A stretch of 8,352 nt of DNA from Desulfobacteraceae bacterium (GCA_030671225.1 DAOVAE010000038.1:1-8352); one strand, 5' to 3'. Positions 1-7,276 are shown, counted from the stretch's first letter. The notes: generated by a model not told the origin, from the sequence alone. Translations and numbers: made by a program.

Positions 1-1
1 C

Positions 2-538
2 AATCCTTCAGCGGCATTTCTGTCCGAACGCCCGGCCAATGCGCCTGGATCTGTCGTTACAGCCAGCATGGAAGGTACAAGGCCGATTCTTGTTGAACTT
101 CAGGCCCTTGCCAGCAGCACAAGCTTCGGAAATCCCAGAAGAACGATTCTTGGTATCGATCACAACCGGGTAGCATTGCTTGTAGCTGTGATGGAAAAAA
201 AATTAGGCATGCATTTAATGGGACACGATATCTTCATCAATGTTGCCGGTGGAGTTAAGATTGATGAACCAGCCGTTGACATGGGAATCGTATCTGCTGT
301 TGCTTCGAGCTTTTTAGACCGGTCGATTCCAAAAGACACCATTATTTTTGGTGAGGTTGGATTGACCGGAGAAGTCAGGGCCATAGGCCATGTTGAGACC
401 CGGATTGCCGAAGCAAAAAAAATGGGTTTTGTAAGATGCCTTGTTCCACATAGCAACTTAAAACGGATGACGAAAATAAAAGAAATAGAACTTACAGGGG
501 TAAAGACCATATCTGAAGCTATAGAGGAACTATTTTAG
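2..538 (+). CDS. radA: DNA repair protein RadA (Sms), C-terminal part; 5' end outside window
   Basis: RadA is a RecA-like, DnaB-type helicase that promotes branch migration during recombinational repair. Only the last 178 residues are visible. The reading frame is open from position 2, so the first ATG inside (68) is an internal methionine, not the start. The visible part begins with NPSAAFLSERP and then APGSVV, which in RadA follow directly after the RecA-like core and its KNRFG motif (outside the window). The rest, through IDHNR, DIFINVAGGVKI and FGEVGLTGEVR, is the Lon-protease-like domain. Where a true Lon protease carries its catalytic serine, this protein reads EPAVD (visible residues 89-93), as expected for the inactive RadA version. 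The gene ends in TAG at 538. RadA is usually about 450 residues long, so roughly 60% of it lies upstream. The family assignment is secure. Confidence 0.96.
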   Translation, partial: NPSAAFLSERPANAPGSVVTASMEGTRPILVELQALASSTSFGNPRRTILGIDHNRVALLVAVMEKKLGMHLMGHDIFINVAGGVKIDEPAVDMGIVSAVASSFLDRSIPKDTIIFGEVGLTGEVRAIGHVETRIAEAKKMGFVRCLVPHSNLKRMTKIKEIELTGVKTISEAIEELF

Positions 539-690
539 TAAATGTTCAGGGGGTGAATAGAATCACTAAAACACGCTGCAATGTAGCTTCAGTCAATATG
601 CCCACCAAACATTGTTCTGTGCTACCCCATGAATAAATACCTATTTATACTTTTTCAAGAACAATTTGTGCAGATTTTAGGTTAAGTTAG
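539..690. other. radA-rlmE intergenic region
   Basis: This 152-nt spacer contains no credible gene. TATACT at 646-651 could be a sigma70 -10 box for rlmE-yebC, but I see no good -35 at the right distance. The only stem near the radA stop is a 4-bp GTGA/TCAC pair without a T-run, so there is no clear terminator. Confidence 0.35.
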
Positions 691-1293
691 ATGAAGCGAG
701 CTGCTGCAAAGCATAGCCGTTGGCAAGATCACTATACACGCCGGGCAAAAAAAGATCGATTCCCTGCAAGATCTGTTTATAAGCTCAAGGAGATACAGCA
801 AAGATACAAACTCATAAAAAAGGGAGACAAGGTCCTTGATCTTGGTTGTGCTCCCGGGTCATGGCTGCTTTATGCGGCAACTCAGACAGGAAATAAGGGG
901 CTGGTCGTTGGTATCGATCTCAAGCCGGTTTCAGTAAAAGTCCCGTCTTATGTCAGGATTTATACAGGCGACATTCTTTCCATGGATGACGAGTTGTTCA
1001 GGATTGTGGGAAAAAATTTTAATGTTATTCTCAGCGATATGGCACCCGCGACTACCGGCAGCAGACATACTGACAGCGCAAGGTCTTTTAATCTTTGCCA
1101 GGCAGCACTTTCCATTGCTCAAACCAGGCTGATAACCGGCGGATCGTTTGTTTGTAAAATCTTTCAGGGAGAAGATTTCAAGGAGTTTTCAAATTCCGTT
1201 AAAATACTATTTAACAGGTACAAAATTTTCAAACCACAAAGCAGCCGCAAGGCAAGCAAAGAGATTTATATAATCGGATTGGGTAAAAGATAG
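691..1293 (+). CDS. rlmE: 23S rRNA (uridine-2'-O)-methyltransferase RlmE (FtsJ/RrmJ)
   Basis: This enzyme uses S-adenosylmethionine to methylate the 2'-OH of U2552 (E. coli numbering) in the A-loop of 23S rRNA, a late step in 50S assembly in the cytoplasm. At 200 residues the protein has the usual family length. The SAM-binding motif I is LDLGCAPGSW (residues 49-58), and an acidic motif, GIDLKP, follows at 74-79. The K-D-K-E catalytic tetrad is complete: K31 in RSVYKL, D116 in SDMAP, K156 in FVCKIF and E191 in SKEIY, matching K38, D124, K164 and E199 of E. coli. The basic N-terminus is typical of RNA binding. The Shine-Dalgarno is poor (TAGG at 678-681), but this ATG gives the expected N-terminus. 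yebC follows 9 nt after the stop, so the two are probably co-transcribed. Confidence 0.95.
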   Translation: MKRAAAKHSRWQDHYTRRAKKDRFPARSVYKLKEIQQRYKLIKKGDKVLDLGCAPGSWLLYAATQTGNKGLVVGIDLKPVSVKVPSYVRIYTGDILSMDDELFRIVGKNFNVILSDMAPATTGSRHTDSARSFNLCQAALSIAQTRLITGGSFVCKIFQGEDFKEFSNSVKILFNRYKIFKPQSSRKASKEIYIIGLGKR

Positions 1294-1302
1294 GAGGTAA
1301 AT

Positions 1303-2043
1303 ATGTCGGGGCATAGTAAGTGGTCTACCATAAGACATAAAAAAGGCATTACAGATGCCAGACGAGGCAAGATTTTTTCCAAACTTATCAAAGAAATTAC
1401 GGTTGCAGCACGAATGGGAGGAGGAGATCCGGCTACAAACCCAAGGCTGCGGACAGCTGTCCAAGCTGCTAAAAGTGAAAATATGCCTAAAGATAACATT
1501 GAAAGGGCCATTCAAAAGGGAACCGGAGATCTCGAAGGTGTTAATTACGAAGAAAGCATCTACGAAGGATACGGTCCCGGCGGTGCTGCTATTTTCATTG
1601 AATCTCTTACCGATAATAAGAACAGGGCTGTAGCTGATATTCGGCATATTTTGAGTAAAGCCGGAGGAAATTTGGGTGCAGCCGGATGTGTGGCCTGGAT
1701 GTTTGACAAAAAGGGCTATATTGCTGTCAAAAATGATGTGGTTGACGAGGATGTCCTGATGGAGATTGCTATTGATGCCGGAGCAGAAGATGTAAGAGAA
1801 GATAACAACAATTATGAAATTATTACCGATCTTCGTGATTTTGAAAGCGTAAGGGACGCCATAGATAAAGAATCGATTCCTTACATAGTAGCAGAAATCA
1901 CAATGCTGCCGCAGTCAACATTGAACCTTAAAGGAAAAGAAGCTGAGCATATGTTTAAATTAATGGAAGCCCTTGAAGACTGTGACGATGTCCAAAAGGC
2001 TTACACCAATGCAGACATTCCCGAAGAATTGATCAGCGAGTGA
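1303..2043 (+). CDS. yebC: YebC/PmpR family (TACO1-like) regulatory or translation-associated protein
   Basis: At 246 residues this has full family length. It opens with the hallmark [14 protein letters not shown], followed by [25 protein letters not shown] and [11 protein letters not shown]. The centre carries [10 protein letters not shown] and the SKAGGNLG segment. YebC proteins were long annotated as DNA-binding transcription regulators. More recent work on family members and on mitochondrial TACO1 points to a role in relieving ribosome stalling on proline-rich stretches. The sequence alone cannot say which role applies here. The start is fixed by a perfect AGGAGG at 1292-1297, which overlaps the rlmE stop codon, so translation of the two is probably linked. 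In many genomes yebC precedes ruvC; here it is followed instead by the convergent nadA with a 1-nt gap. Confidence 0.95.
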   Translation: MSGHSKWSTIRHKKGITDARRGKIFSKLIKEITVAARMGGGDPATNPRLRTAVQAAKSENMPKDNIERAIQKGTGDLEGVNYEESIYEGYGPGGAAIFIESLTDNKNRAVADIRHILSKAGGNLGAAGCVAWMFDKKGYIAVKNDVVDEDVLMEIAIDAGAEDVREDNNNYEIITDLRDFESVRDAIDKESIPYIVAEITMLPQSTLNLKGKEAEHMFKLMEALEDCDDVQKAYTNADIPEELISE

Positions 2044-2044
2044 T

Positions 2045-2947
2045 TTATTTTTTTAGAGACAGATCTACCATTCTTTGAACAGCTTTTAATGCGGGCCGCT
2101 GAATGTTTTCAGGCACCTTAACCAAACCCTCCATGAATTCGAGACTTCCGGCAACATCTTCGAGGGTGATTTTTTTCATATCCGGGCATTCCATGGCACT
2201 GGAAGCCGGATAAAAATCTTTATTTGGATTTTCTTTTTTCAAGGCATAAAGGAGCCCCACCTCGGTCCCGACAATAAAAGTTGTGTTTCCGGACTCCCGG
2301 GCAAACCGGATCATACCTGAAGTACTTAAAACATTATCTGCGAGTGCAAGAACCTCCGGCCGGCATTCGGGATGAGCCAGAAAAACAGCATCCGGGTATA
2401 TCTGTTTTGCTTTTTTGATGTCTTCCGGAGTTAACAATTCGTGAATAGGGCAGTATCCATCCCAGACATGGATCTTCTTGCTAGTATAGGAAGCTGCATA
2501 TTGGGCGAGGTTCCGGTCGGGAATCATTAGTATTTCTGAAGCATCCAGGCTGTTTACAACTTTTATGGCATTGGCCGATGTGCAGCATATGGTTGAGAGT
2601 GCCTTGACCGCTGCAGTTGAATTCACATAGGTTACAACCGGTAGGTAGGGAGGTTTATCCAGCTTGGCTTTAAGAGCATCCGGCGTTACCATGTCAGCCA
2701 TGGGACACCCGGCATCTTTTCGGGGAAGGAGGACAGTCTTGTCAGGAGACAGAATTGAAGCGGTTTCAGCCATAAAATGCACGCCGCAAAAGACTATTAC
2801 CTCAGCATCGGTTTGGGCGGCCTTGATACTCAACTCCAGTGAATCACCGCAAAGATCCGCAATATCCTGGATTTCAGGCGGCTGGTAATTATGTGCAAGT
2901 AAAATTGCTTTTCTGTTTTCCAACAAATTTCTTATCTTTTCCTTCAT
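2045..2947 (-). CDS. nadA: Quinolinate synthase A (4Fe-4S)
   Basis: NadA condenses iminoaspartate with dihydroxyacetone phosphate to make quinolinate, the first committed precursor of NAD, in the cytoplasm. The protein has 300 residues, the compact form known from Thermotoga and Pyrococcus rather than the ~350-residue E. coli form. The three cluster-binding cysteines are present with the right spacing: C81 in DAGCPMAD, C166 in GYCPIHE and C254 in MECPDMKK. Active-site residues also match: H19 and Y21 in AHNYQ, Y107 and N109 in TYVNST, and H192-P-E194. AAGGAA (2955-2960 on the plus strand as TTCCTT) is a good Shine-Dalgarno 7 nt before the ATG. The gene lies 54 nt downstream of lolA on the same strand and could be the last gene of the kinase operon. 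No nadB or nadC is in view. Confidence 0.96.
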   Translation of the reverse strand: MKEKIRNLLENRKAILLAHNYQPPEIQDIADLCGDSLELSIKAAQTDAEVIVFCGVHFMAETASILSPDKTVLLPRKDAGCPMADMVTPDALKAKLDKPPYLPVVTYVNSTAAVKALSTICCTSANAIKVVNSLDASEILMIPDRNLAQYAASYTSKKIHVWDGYCPIHELLTPEDIKKAKQIYPDAVFLAHPECRPEVLALADNVLSTSGMIRFARESGNTTFIVGTEVGLLYALKKENPNKDFYPASSAMECPDMKKITLEDVAGSLEFMEGLVKVPENIQRPALKAVQRMVDLSLKK

Positions 2948-2975
2948 TCCACAGTTCCTTTTTAATCTCTATTTT

Positions 2976-2990
2976 AAAAACGGCGTTTTT
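2976..2990 (-). terminator. Small A/T-rich hairpin between lolA and nadA (weak terminator candidate)
   Basis: Read on the minus strand, AAAAAC-GCC-GTTTTT forms a 6-bp stem with a 3-nt loop, ending in five Ts, 11 nt after the lolA stop. The stem is too A/T-rich to be a strong intrinsic terminator, so partial readthrough into nadA would be expected. Confidence 0.25.
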
Positions 2991-3001
2991 CAATGGTCTC
3001 A

Positions 3002-3697
3002 CTATTCGTCAAGATGTAACACATCCACCCCTTGCGGTATTTTAAAACTGAAAATGGAATCGTCGAGTTTTTGTTTCAGATGAATATTGTTAAGCTCGAT
3101 TCGTGTTTCATCCCCGTATGGATTATGGGTAGCAATTTTGACAACATCAAAAGTCTTCGTTGAAATTGACAGATATATAACCGACACATCGAACATTTTT
3201 TCTCTGGGTAATAGTTTCAGCACATAGTAGCCATCCTCAGTCTTTTTATCGAGAATAATACTGAATTTGTTCCGTATCAGTTTCATATCTGAAAGAAAAC
3301 TGAATCCTTTGCCGTCCCCAAAAAAAGAGGGGGCCTTCCCGATCAAAACCTGGTTGTCTTCCGGCCTGTATATCCATAAAGTATTTCCATCCGTTATGAT
3401 AGTTTGCCTGTCGGGTTTCTCATACTCCCATCTCATTTTGCCGGGACGTTTGAAAAATGCCTTTCCAAAGGCGGTATCTGTTATTTCCATGGCTTTTATT
3501 GTTGATGTTTGAAAAAAATCGGCTGAAAAGCCTGCAACAGCATACCTTGCTTCAACCTTCTTTATAATATCATCAGGCCAAAGATTCGATACGTTTGACG
3601 TGGAATCTAATGCCGGAGAAGAATCCCGGCATATTCCCGGCTGTGCATATAAAAAAATTAAAGTAAAAAGAAGTAATATTGTTACTTTAGACTTCAT
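3002..3697 (-). CDS. lolA: Outer-membrane lipoprotein carrier protein LolA
   Basis: LolA is the periplasmic chaperone that takes lipoproteins from the LolCDE transporter in the inner membrane and carries them to the outer membrane. From the chosen start the protein has 231 residues. A Sec signal peptide covers roughly residues 1-23 (basic MKSK, then an L/F-rich core). The cysteine at 23 follows isoleucine, so this is not a proper lipobox. The mature part shows the LolA signature FKRPGKMRWEYEKP (82-95), then ITDGNTLWIYRPEDNQVLIG, and near the C-terminus NPYGDETRIELNNI followed by the DSIFSF-IPQGVDV region. A longer frame opens at 3757, but the ATG at 3697 has AGGAGA 7 nt upstream and begins the signal peptide directly. 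The gene starts 43 nt after the response regulator stop, suggesting co-transcription. No lolB is visible. Confidence 0.93.
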   Translation of the reverse strand: MKSKVTILLLFTLIFLYAQPGICRDSSPALDSTSNVSNLWPDDIIKKVEARYAVAGFSADFFQTSTIKAMEITDTAFGKAFFKRPGKMRWEYEKPDRQTIITDGNTLWIYRPEDNQVLIGKAPSFFGDGKGFSFLSDMKLIRNKFSIILDKKTEDGYYVLKLLPREKMFDVSVIYLSISTKTFDVVKIATHNPYGDETRIELNNIHLKQKLDDSIFSFKIPQGVDVLHLDE

Positions 3698-3704
3698 CAA
3701 CAAG

Positions 3705-3710
3705 TCTCCT
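3705..3710 (-). promoter_or_regulatory. Shine-Dalgarno site that fixes the lolA start
   Basis: On the minus strand this reads AGGAGA, 7 nt before the ATG at 3697. The alternative in-frame ATG at 3757 overlaps the upstream regulator gene and would put a 20-residue non-basic extension in front of the signal peptide. Confidence 0.8.
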
Positions 3711-3740
3711 AACCCGGATAAACCGGAAAAGTGACTAAAG

Positions 3741-5111
3741 TTAAGGCATAACTCCATATTTTTTGAGTTTTTTATGGAGGGTTTTTCTGGTTATACCAAG
3801 ACGCCTTGCTGCTTCGCTTTTGTTGCCGGCGGTAGATTCCAGGGCGCGTAAAATTGTGGTCTTCTCAGCCTGTTCAAGGGACATATTGCTGTCTTTTTCT
3901 TCAAGAACATGTAAGGTTTCAGAGGCTTGCCGTGATGAACTTTGAATAATCGTAAAATCTGAATCATCAAGATATTGTGTGCGAGCAAGTACCACGCCCC
4001 TTTCAATCGCATTCATAAGTTCGCGGACATTTCCAGGCCATTCATACCTTATGAGTCGATCCATTGCACTTGGAGTAAGTCCATTTATCTCTTTTCGGTT
4101 CTTTGTTGAAAATATTTTCAGAAAATGCTGGGCCAGCAGCGGAATATCGTCTCTTCTCTCCCTTAAAGGAGGAATCTCCAGGCTGACAACATTTAATCGA
4201 TAGTAAAGATCTTCCCGGAACAATCCTTGGGTTTTCAGTTCCTGAAGATTTTTGTTTGTTGCAGCAATTACCCTTACATCCACCTTGATTACCTTTTCTC
4301 CGCCTACACGGGTAAACTCTCTTTCCTGCAATACACGCAACAGTTTTACCTGCATGGTCAAAGGCATTTCACTAACCTCGTCAAGGAACAGGCTCCCCCC
4401 GTGGGCCTGATAAAAACGTCCTTCCTTTCTGCGATCAGCACCTGTAAAAGCACCTTTTTCATGTCCAAAAAGCTCTGATTCAAGGAGTGTTTCGGTAATG
4501 GCGGCACAGTTGATCTTAATAAAAGGTCCGTCTTTTCTGGAGCTGTTGAAATGGATTACCCCTGCGATTAATTCCTTGCCCGTGCCGGACTCACCTGTAA
4601 TCATAACCGTTGCCTCGGAAGGGGCTACATGGGCCACCGTTTCCAGAAGGTTTGCCATGGCCGGGCTGCGGCCTATAATATTCTGCAGGTCAAAATGCTT
4701 TCCGAGGCTTTCCTTCAGGATCAGGTTTTCCTCTTTTAACCGGATGTGCTCCATAGCCCTTTCAAGAGTGAGACGCAGCTTGTCGAAATCGAGAGGTTTG
4801 GTGAGATAATCGTAAGCTCCTTTTTTTAAGGCTTCAATAGCTGTTTCAACAGATGAATAGGCGGTCATGATGGTTACCGGTATTGCAGGGTTAAAGGCCT
4901 TTATCCTCTCAAGCGCCTCGAGGCCGGAAACCTTTAACATTCTGACATCCATTAAAACCAGGTCAAAGGGGCGTTTTTGGACCTCTTCGATTGCTGTTGA
5001 ACCGTCGTCCGCTTCAACAACATCATATCCCCATCCCCCGACAAGGGTCCGCAACATGGTTCTATGAGTACTGTCGTCGTCAACAATCAATACAGATTTT
5101 TTGTTTCTCAT
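3741..5111 (-). CDS. zraR: ZraR/HydG-like sigma54-dependent response regulator (NtrC family)
   Basis: This is a 456-residue activator with three domains. The receiver domain (about 5-120) has the acidic pocket D11-D13, the phosphorylation site D55, T83 and K105. The AAA+ domain (about 145-385) has Walker A GESGTGKE (173-180), the sigma54-contacting GAFTGA loop (220-225), Walker B SLFLDE (240-245) and arginines in FREDLYYRLNV (R299, R305). The C-terminus is a Fis-type helix-turn-helix (432-456, EAARRLGITRKTLHKKLKK). All motifs are intact, so it should be an active ATPase that remodels sigma54 RNA polymerase. Over its length it reads like E. coli ZraR from memory, for example NPAIPV-IMTAYSSVETA in the receiver and the ending GNK-EAAR-LGITRKTL. 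Its ATG overlaps the kinase stop by 4 nt (ATGA), so translation is coupled. Class assignment is secure; the symbol is by resemblance, and the ligand is not proven. Confidence 0.93.
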   Translation of the reverse strand: MRNKKSVLIVDDDSTHRTMLRTLVGGWGYDVVEADDGSTAIEEVQKRPFDLVLMDVRMLKVSGLEALERIKAFNPAIPVTIMTAYSSVETAIEALKKGAYDYLTKPLDFDKLRLTLERAMEHIRLKEENLILKESLGKHFDLQNIIGRSPAMANLLETVAHVAPSEATVMITGESGTGKELIAGVIHFNSSRKDGPFIKINCAAITETLLESELFGHEKGAFTGADRRKEGRFYQAHGGSLFLDEVSEMPLTMQVKLLRVLQEREFTRVGGEKVIKVDVRVIAATNKNLQELKTQGLFREDLYYRLNVVSLEIPPLRERRDDIPLLAQHFLKIFSTKNRKEINGLTPSAMDRLIRYEWPGNVRELMNAIERGVVLARTQYLDDSDFTIIQSSSRQASETLHVLEEKDSNMSLEQAEKTTILRALESTAGNKSEAARRLGITRKTLHKKLKKYGVMP

Positions 5112-6877
5112 CGGTTTTCTATTGCTCTGTTATAAGGTAATAAGATAGTAACGGTAGTCCCCTGGCCTAATCTGCTCTCAACCTTTATTTCGCCCTCATG
5201 AGCATCAATGATATTGTGGACAATAGCAAGTCCAAGGCCTGTACCGGATGCCTTAGTTGTAAAGTAGGGATCAAATATATGGGTCAGATCATCATCGCTT
5301 ATACCTGTACCGGTATCTGAGACCCGGATTTCCACTCTTTTCTTTTCTTTGTTTTTTAGAAGCATTACAAAAAGATTCCCGCCGTTTTTCATCGACTCAA
5401 CGGCATTAAGATAAAGATTCAGAAGAACCTGGCTTATCCTGTCCGGATCTACTACAACCCCATCTATTTCAGTCGCAAGGTCGGTTTGAATTTTGATATT
5501 TGCCTCTAAAGCCTGTCTTTCTATCAGCTTGAGAGAGTCTTTTAAGAAAGTTTTAACTTCAATCGGTTTTTTCGAAATTGTAATAGGCCTGGCAAACTCA
5601 TGAAGCTGACCGACAACTCTGTTTAATCTGTCGACTTCCTGAATCATAAGATTTGAGATCTGTTGATTTTCTGGTACATCGTGATATCTTTCTTTGAAAT
5701 ATGTAGCAAAACCCTTGATGGAGCTTAAGGGATTACGTATTTCATGAGAAACACCGGCGGCAAGCCTTCCCACGGATGCCAGGCGCTGGCTCCTTGCAAT
5801 CTCTTTTCTTAGAGAACGAACCTCACTGAGATCCTTGAAAAGCAAAACATATCCGAGAAACATTCCGTTTTCATCATTCATTAATGTGGCGCTCACTTCA
5901 AGAGGAATATCCTTGTTTTCCCTGAGCGTACAGTCGATCTCTTTTTCGATAACACCTTTCTCCGTATCGAGATTTTCCAGCAATTGCCACAATTTGGCCG
6001 GAACTACTTGATCGGCATTTTCCCCGATCACTTTTTCAGCTGAAAGGTTTAGAATAGATCCGGCAACATGATTTAATGAGGTGATCTTTTTATTATTGTC
6101 GATGGCAACAAGGCCGATAGGCATATTTTCAACCAGGTTGTCGGAAAAGGCTTTTATCCTTGAAAGTGACATCCTTGTAGTGCGATAGCTCTGGGCCAAA
6201 AAAAGCAGAGTGATGCCGGCAAACCCGATTAATAGGAGGATGATGCCCATTATTACGGCATGCCTGGTATCCGACTTTATTGCTTCCTCAATCGAAGCCA
6301 TGTCCAGACCCACAAAAATGATCGGATTTGACGGTGGTATATTTATTCTTTCATTAATACCCTGTTGAAACCACATTTGCATCATCATGTGGCCGCGACC
6401 CATGCTAAAGCCCCTTTGGGCGGGTGAAAATTTTCTGAATACTTCAAATATTTTCTTGCCGTCAGACTTTGATACAGTGCGCCCCTTTATCGTTTCAGCG
6501 AGGGAGATTCTTCTAAGATCCAATCCTTTGCCATGTTTTTTGCCAATATAAGCAGGATCATTGTGAGCAAGAACAATCCCGTTGGTGTCGGTCACCAGCA
6601 GATAGACAATATCACGTTGCTGTGCCGTTTCTGTGAGGAGTTTCTGAAGCTGGAGCCCGCTCCAGCTCAATCCCATCCCTGTCCTGGTACCGGCCTCAAA
6701 CGATCTTATCAGAGCCGCGCCTTTTTCCAGTAAAAGGCGGAAGTTGCTTTCTTTCTGGCGGGTTATGTTCTGCATGGTCATGAAAGCAAAAATCGGGAAC
6801 AGTACAATGACCGCACCGATAAATATCCAGGGCGGAACCCCTGTCCAGAATCTGTTGTTTTTCCTTTTGTTTGCCAT
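5108..6877 (-). CDS. zraS: ZraS-like membrane sensor histidine kinase with a PAS domain
   Basis: This 589-residue inner-membrane kinase is the partner of the adjacent regulator. TM1 spans about 17-35, a periplasmic sensor region about 36-206 and TM2 about 207-229. A cytoplasmic PAS domain covers about 243-352 (NMPIGLVAID, GYVLLFKDLSE). The HisKA domain has phospho-acceptor H378 in SHEIRNPLSSIKG. The catalytic domain has the N-box LNLYLNAVES (486-495), DTGTG (521-525), FDPYFTTK and GTGLGL (545-550). The periplasmic part resembles E. coli ZraS from memory: LLEKGAALIRSFEAGTR, then a VTDTNGI-L-H-DP stretch. ZraS (about 465 residues) has no such PAS domain, which explains the extra length. A Met/His cluster, MGRGHMMMQM (159-168), is a possible metal-binding site. 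The start has almost no Shine-Dalgarno, and a sigma54 promoter lies just upstream. Kinase identity is secure; the signal is unknown. Confidence 0.92.
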   Translation of the reverse strand: MANKRKNNRFWTGVPPWIFIGAVIVLFPIFAFMTMQNITRQKESNFRLLLEKGAALIRSFEAGTRTGMGLSWSGLQLQKLLTETAQQRDIVYLLVTDTNGIVLAHNDPAYIGKKHGKGLDLRRISLAETIKGRTVSKSDGKKIFEVFRKFSPAQRGFSMGRGHMMMQMWFQQGINERINIPPSNPIIFVGLDMASIEEAIKSDTRHAVIMGIILLLIGFAGITLLFLAQSYRTTRMSLSRIKAFSDNLVENMPIGLVAIDNNKKITSLNHVAGSILNLSAEKVIGENADQVVPAKLWQLLENLDTEKGVIEKEIDCTLRENKDIPLEVSATLMNDENGMFLGYVLLFKDLSEVRSLRKEIARSQRLASVGRLAAGVSHEIRNPLSSIKGFATYFKERYHDVPENQQISNLMIQEVDRLNRVVGQLHEFARPITISKKPIEVKTFLKDSLKLIERQALEANIKIQTDLATEIDGVVVDPDRISQVLLNLYLNAVESMKNGGNLFVMLLKNKEKKRVEIRVSDTGTGISDDDLTHIFDPYFTTKASGTGLGLAIVHNIIDAHEGEIKVESRLGQGTTVTILLPYNRAIENR

Positions 6878-6891
6878 AGCCTATTCATTAA

Positions 6892-6907
6892 AGCAAATTT
6901 AGTGCCA
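6892..6907 (-). promoter_or_regulatory. Sigma54 (-24/-12) promoter of the kinase-regulator operon
   Basis: On the minus strand the sequence reads TGGCAC-TAAAT-TTGCT, matching the sigma54 consensus TGGCACGRNNNTTGCW at every specified base but one. The invariant GG and GC have the required spacing. Counting 12 nt from the C of TTGC puts the transcription start near 6881, about 4 nt before the kinase ATG at 6877. Since the operon itself encodes a sigma54 activator, positive autoregulation is likely, as known for E. coli zraSR. Confidence 0.82.
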
Positions 6908-6919
6908 GCAACTTGTAAT

Positions 6920-7072
6920 GAGACCTTTGCAAAACGCCCCCTTTTGTCTCCGCCAAAGAACTCTGGCGGATCAGGCTCAAATTTTAATCCTCAAAATACA
7001 CAATGTATTCCTGTGGTTAAAATTATCACCTTCCTTGGCCTTGAACAAAATTGAACATTTTTCAAAGGTCTT
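6920..7072. repeat. ~153-bp element with imperfect inverted ends (MITE-like)
   Basis: The left end reads GAGACCTTTGCAAAA (6920-6934). The right end, read on the minus strand, gives AAGACCTTTGAAAAA (from 7072). The similarity continues outward: CCAGCAACTTGTAA (6905-6918) on the left and CCGGCAACTGTTTACA (from 7087, minus strand) on the right. Inside are a perfect 7-bp hairpin, TCCGCCA/TGGCGGA (6949-6970), and nested inverted pairs AATTTTAA/TTAAAATT (6980-6987, 7017-7024) and AATAC/GTATT. CTTGTAA occurs at both edges (6912-6918, 7070-7076), but it is not a clean target duplication. No coding frame is present. The ends recall IS5-group termini from memory; this is unverified. Confidence 0.6.
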
Positions 7073-7151
7073 GTAAACAGTTGCCGGTTAACGGTTTGCC
7101 CTTTAATCTTCTTTTAATTCCAGGCACACAATCCAAAACACAAAAAGAAAA

Positions 7152-7168
7152 TGGATACTTTTTACCCA
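7152..7168. promoter_or_regulatory. Candidate activator-binding dyad, distal partner 1 (UAS)
   Basis: TGGATA-CTTTT-TACCCA has 6-bp arms around a 5-nt centre with one mismatch. It is centred at 7160, about 279 bp upstream of the predicted sigma54 start. The 6-5-6, 17-bp shape is that of NtrC-type enhancer sites. It pairs with the perfect dyad at 7194-7210, 42 bp away. Confidence 0.5.
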
Positions 7169-7193
7169 CAAGGCTGATTGGACCCTTCTAATT

Positions 7194-7210
7194 TGGATAT
7201 TTAGTATCCA
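7194..7210. promoter_or_regulatory. Candidate activator-binding dyad, distal partner 2 (UAS)
   Basis: TGGATA-TTTAG-TATCCA is a perfect 6-5-6 dyad, centred at 7202, about 321 bp upstream of the predicted start of the kinase operon. The centre-to-centre distance to the first dyad is 42 bp, four turns of B-DNA, so both would lie on the same helix face. The likely binder is the ZraR-like regulator encoded here; this is inferred. Confidence 0.55.
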
Positions 7211-7250
7211 CCATCTAATTCTTTGAGGCAAGGAAAAATTTCTATTTTAT

Positions 7251-7267
7251 TGGATGTGCTATATACA
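7251..7267. promoter_or_regulatory. Possible third, degenerate dyad
   Basis: TGGATG-TGCTA-TATACA matches each TGGATA/TATCCA arm at 5 of 6 bases. It lies 57 bp from the perfect dyad, which is not a whole number of helical turns, so it may be chance in A/T-rich DNA. Confidence 0.2.
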
Positions 7268-7276
7268 TTCGTAACC

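Noticed and set aside
3698..3757. 20-residue N-terminal extension of LolA starting at 3757
   Set aside because: It would overlap the regulator gene and precede the signal peptide; the ATG at 3697 has a strong Shine-Dalgarno.
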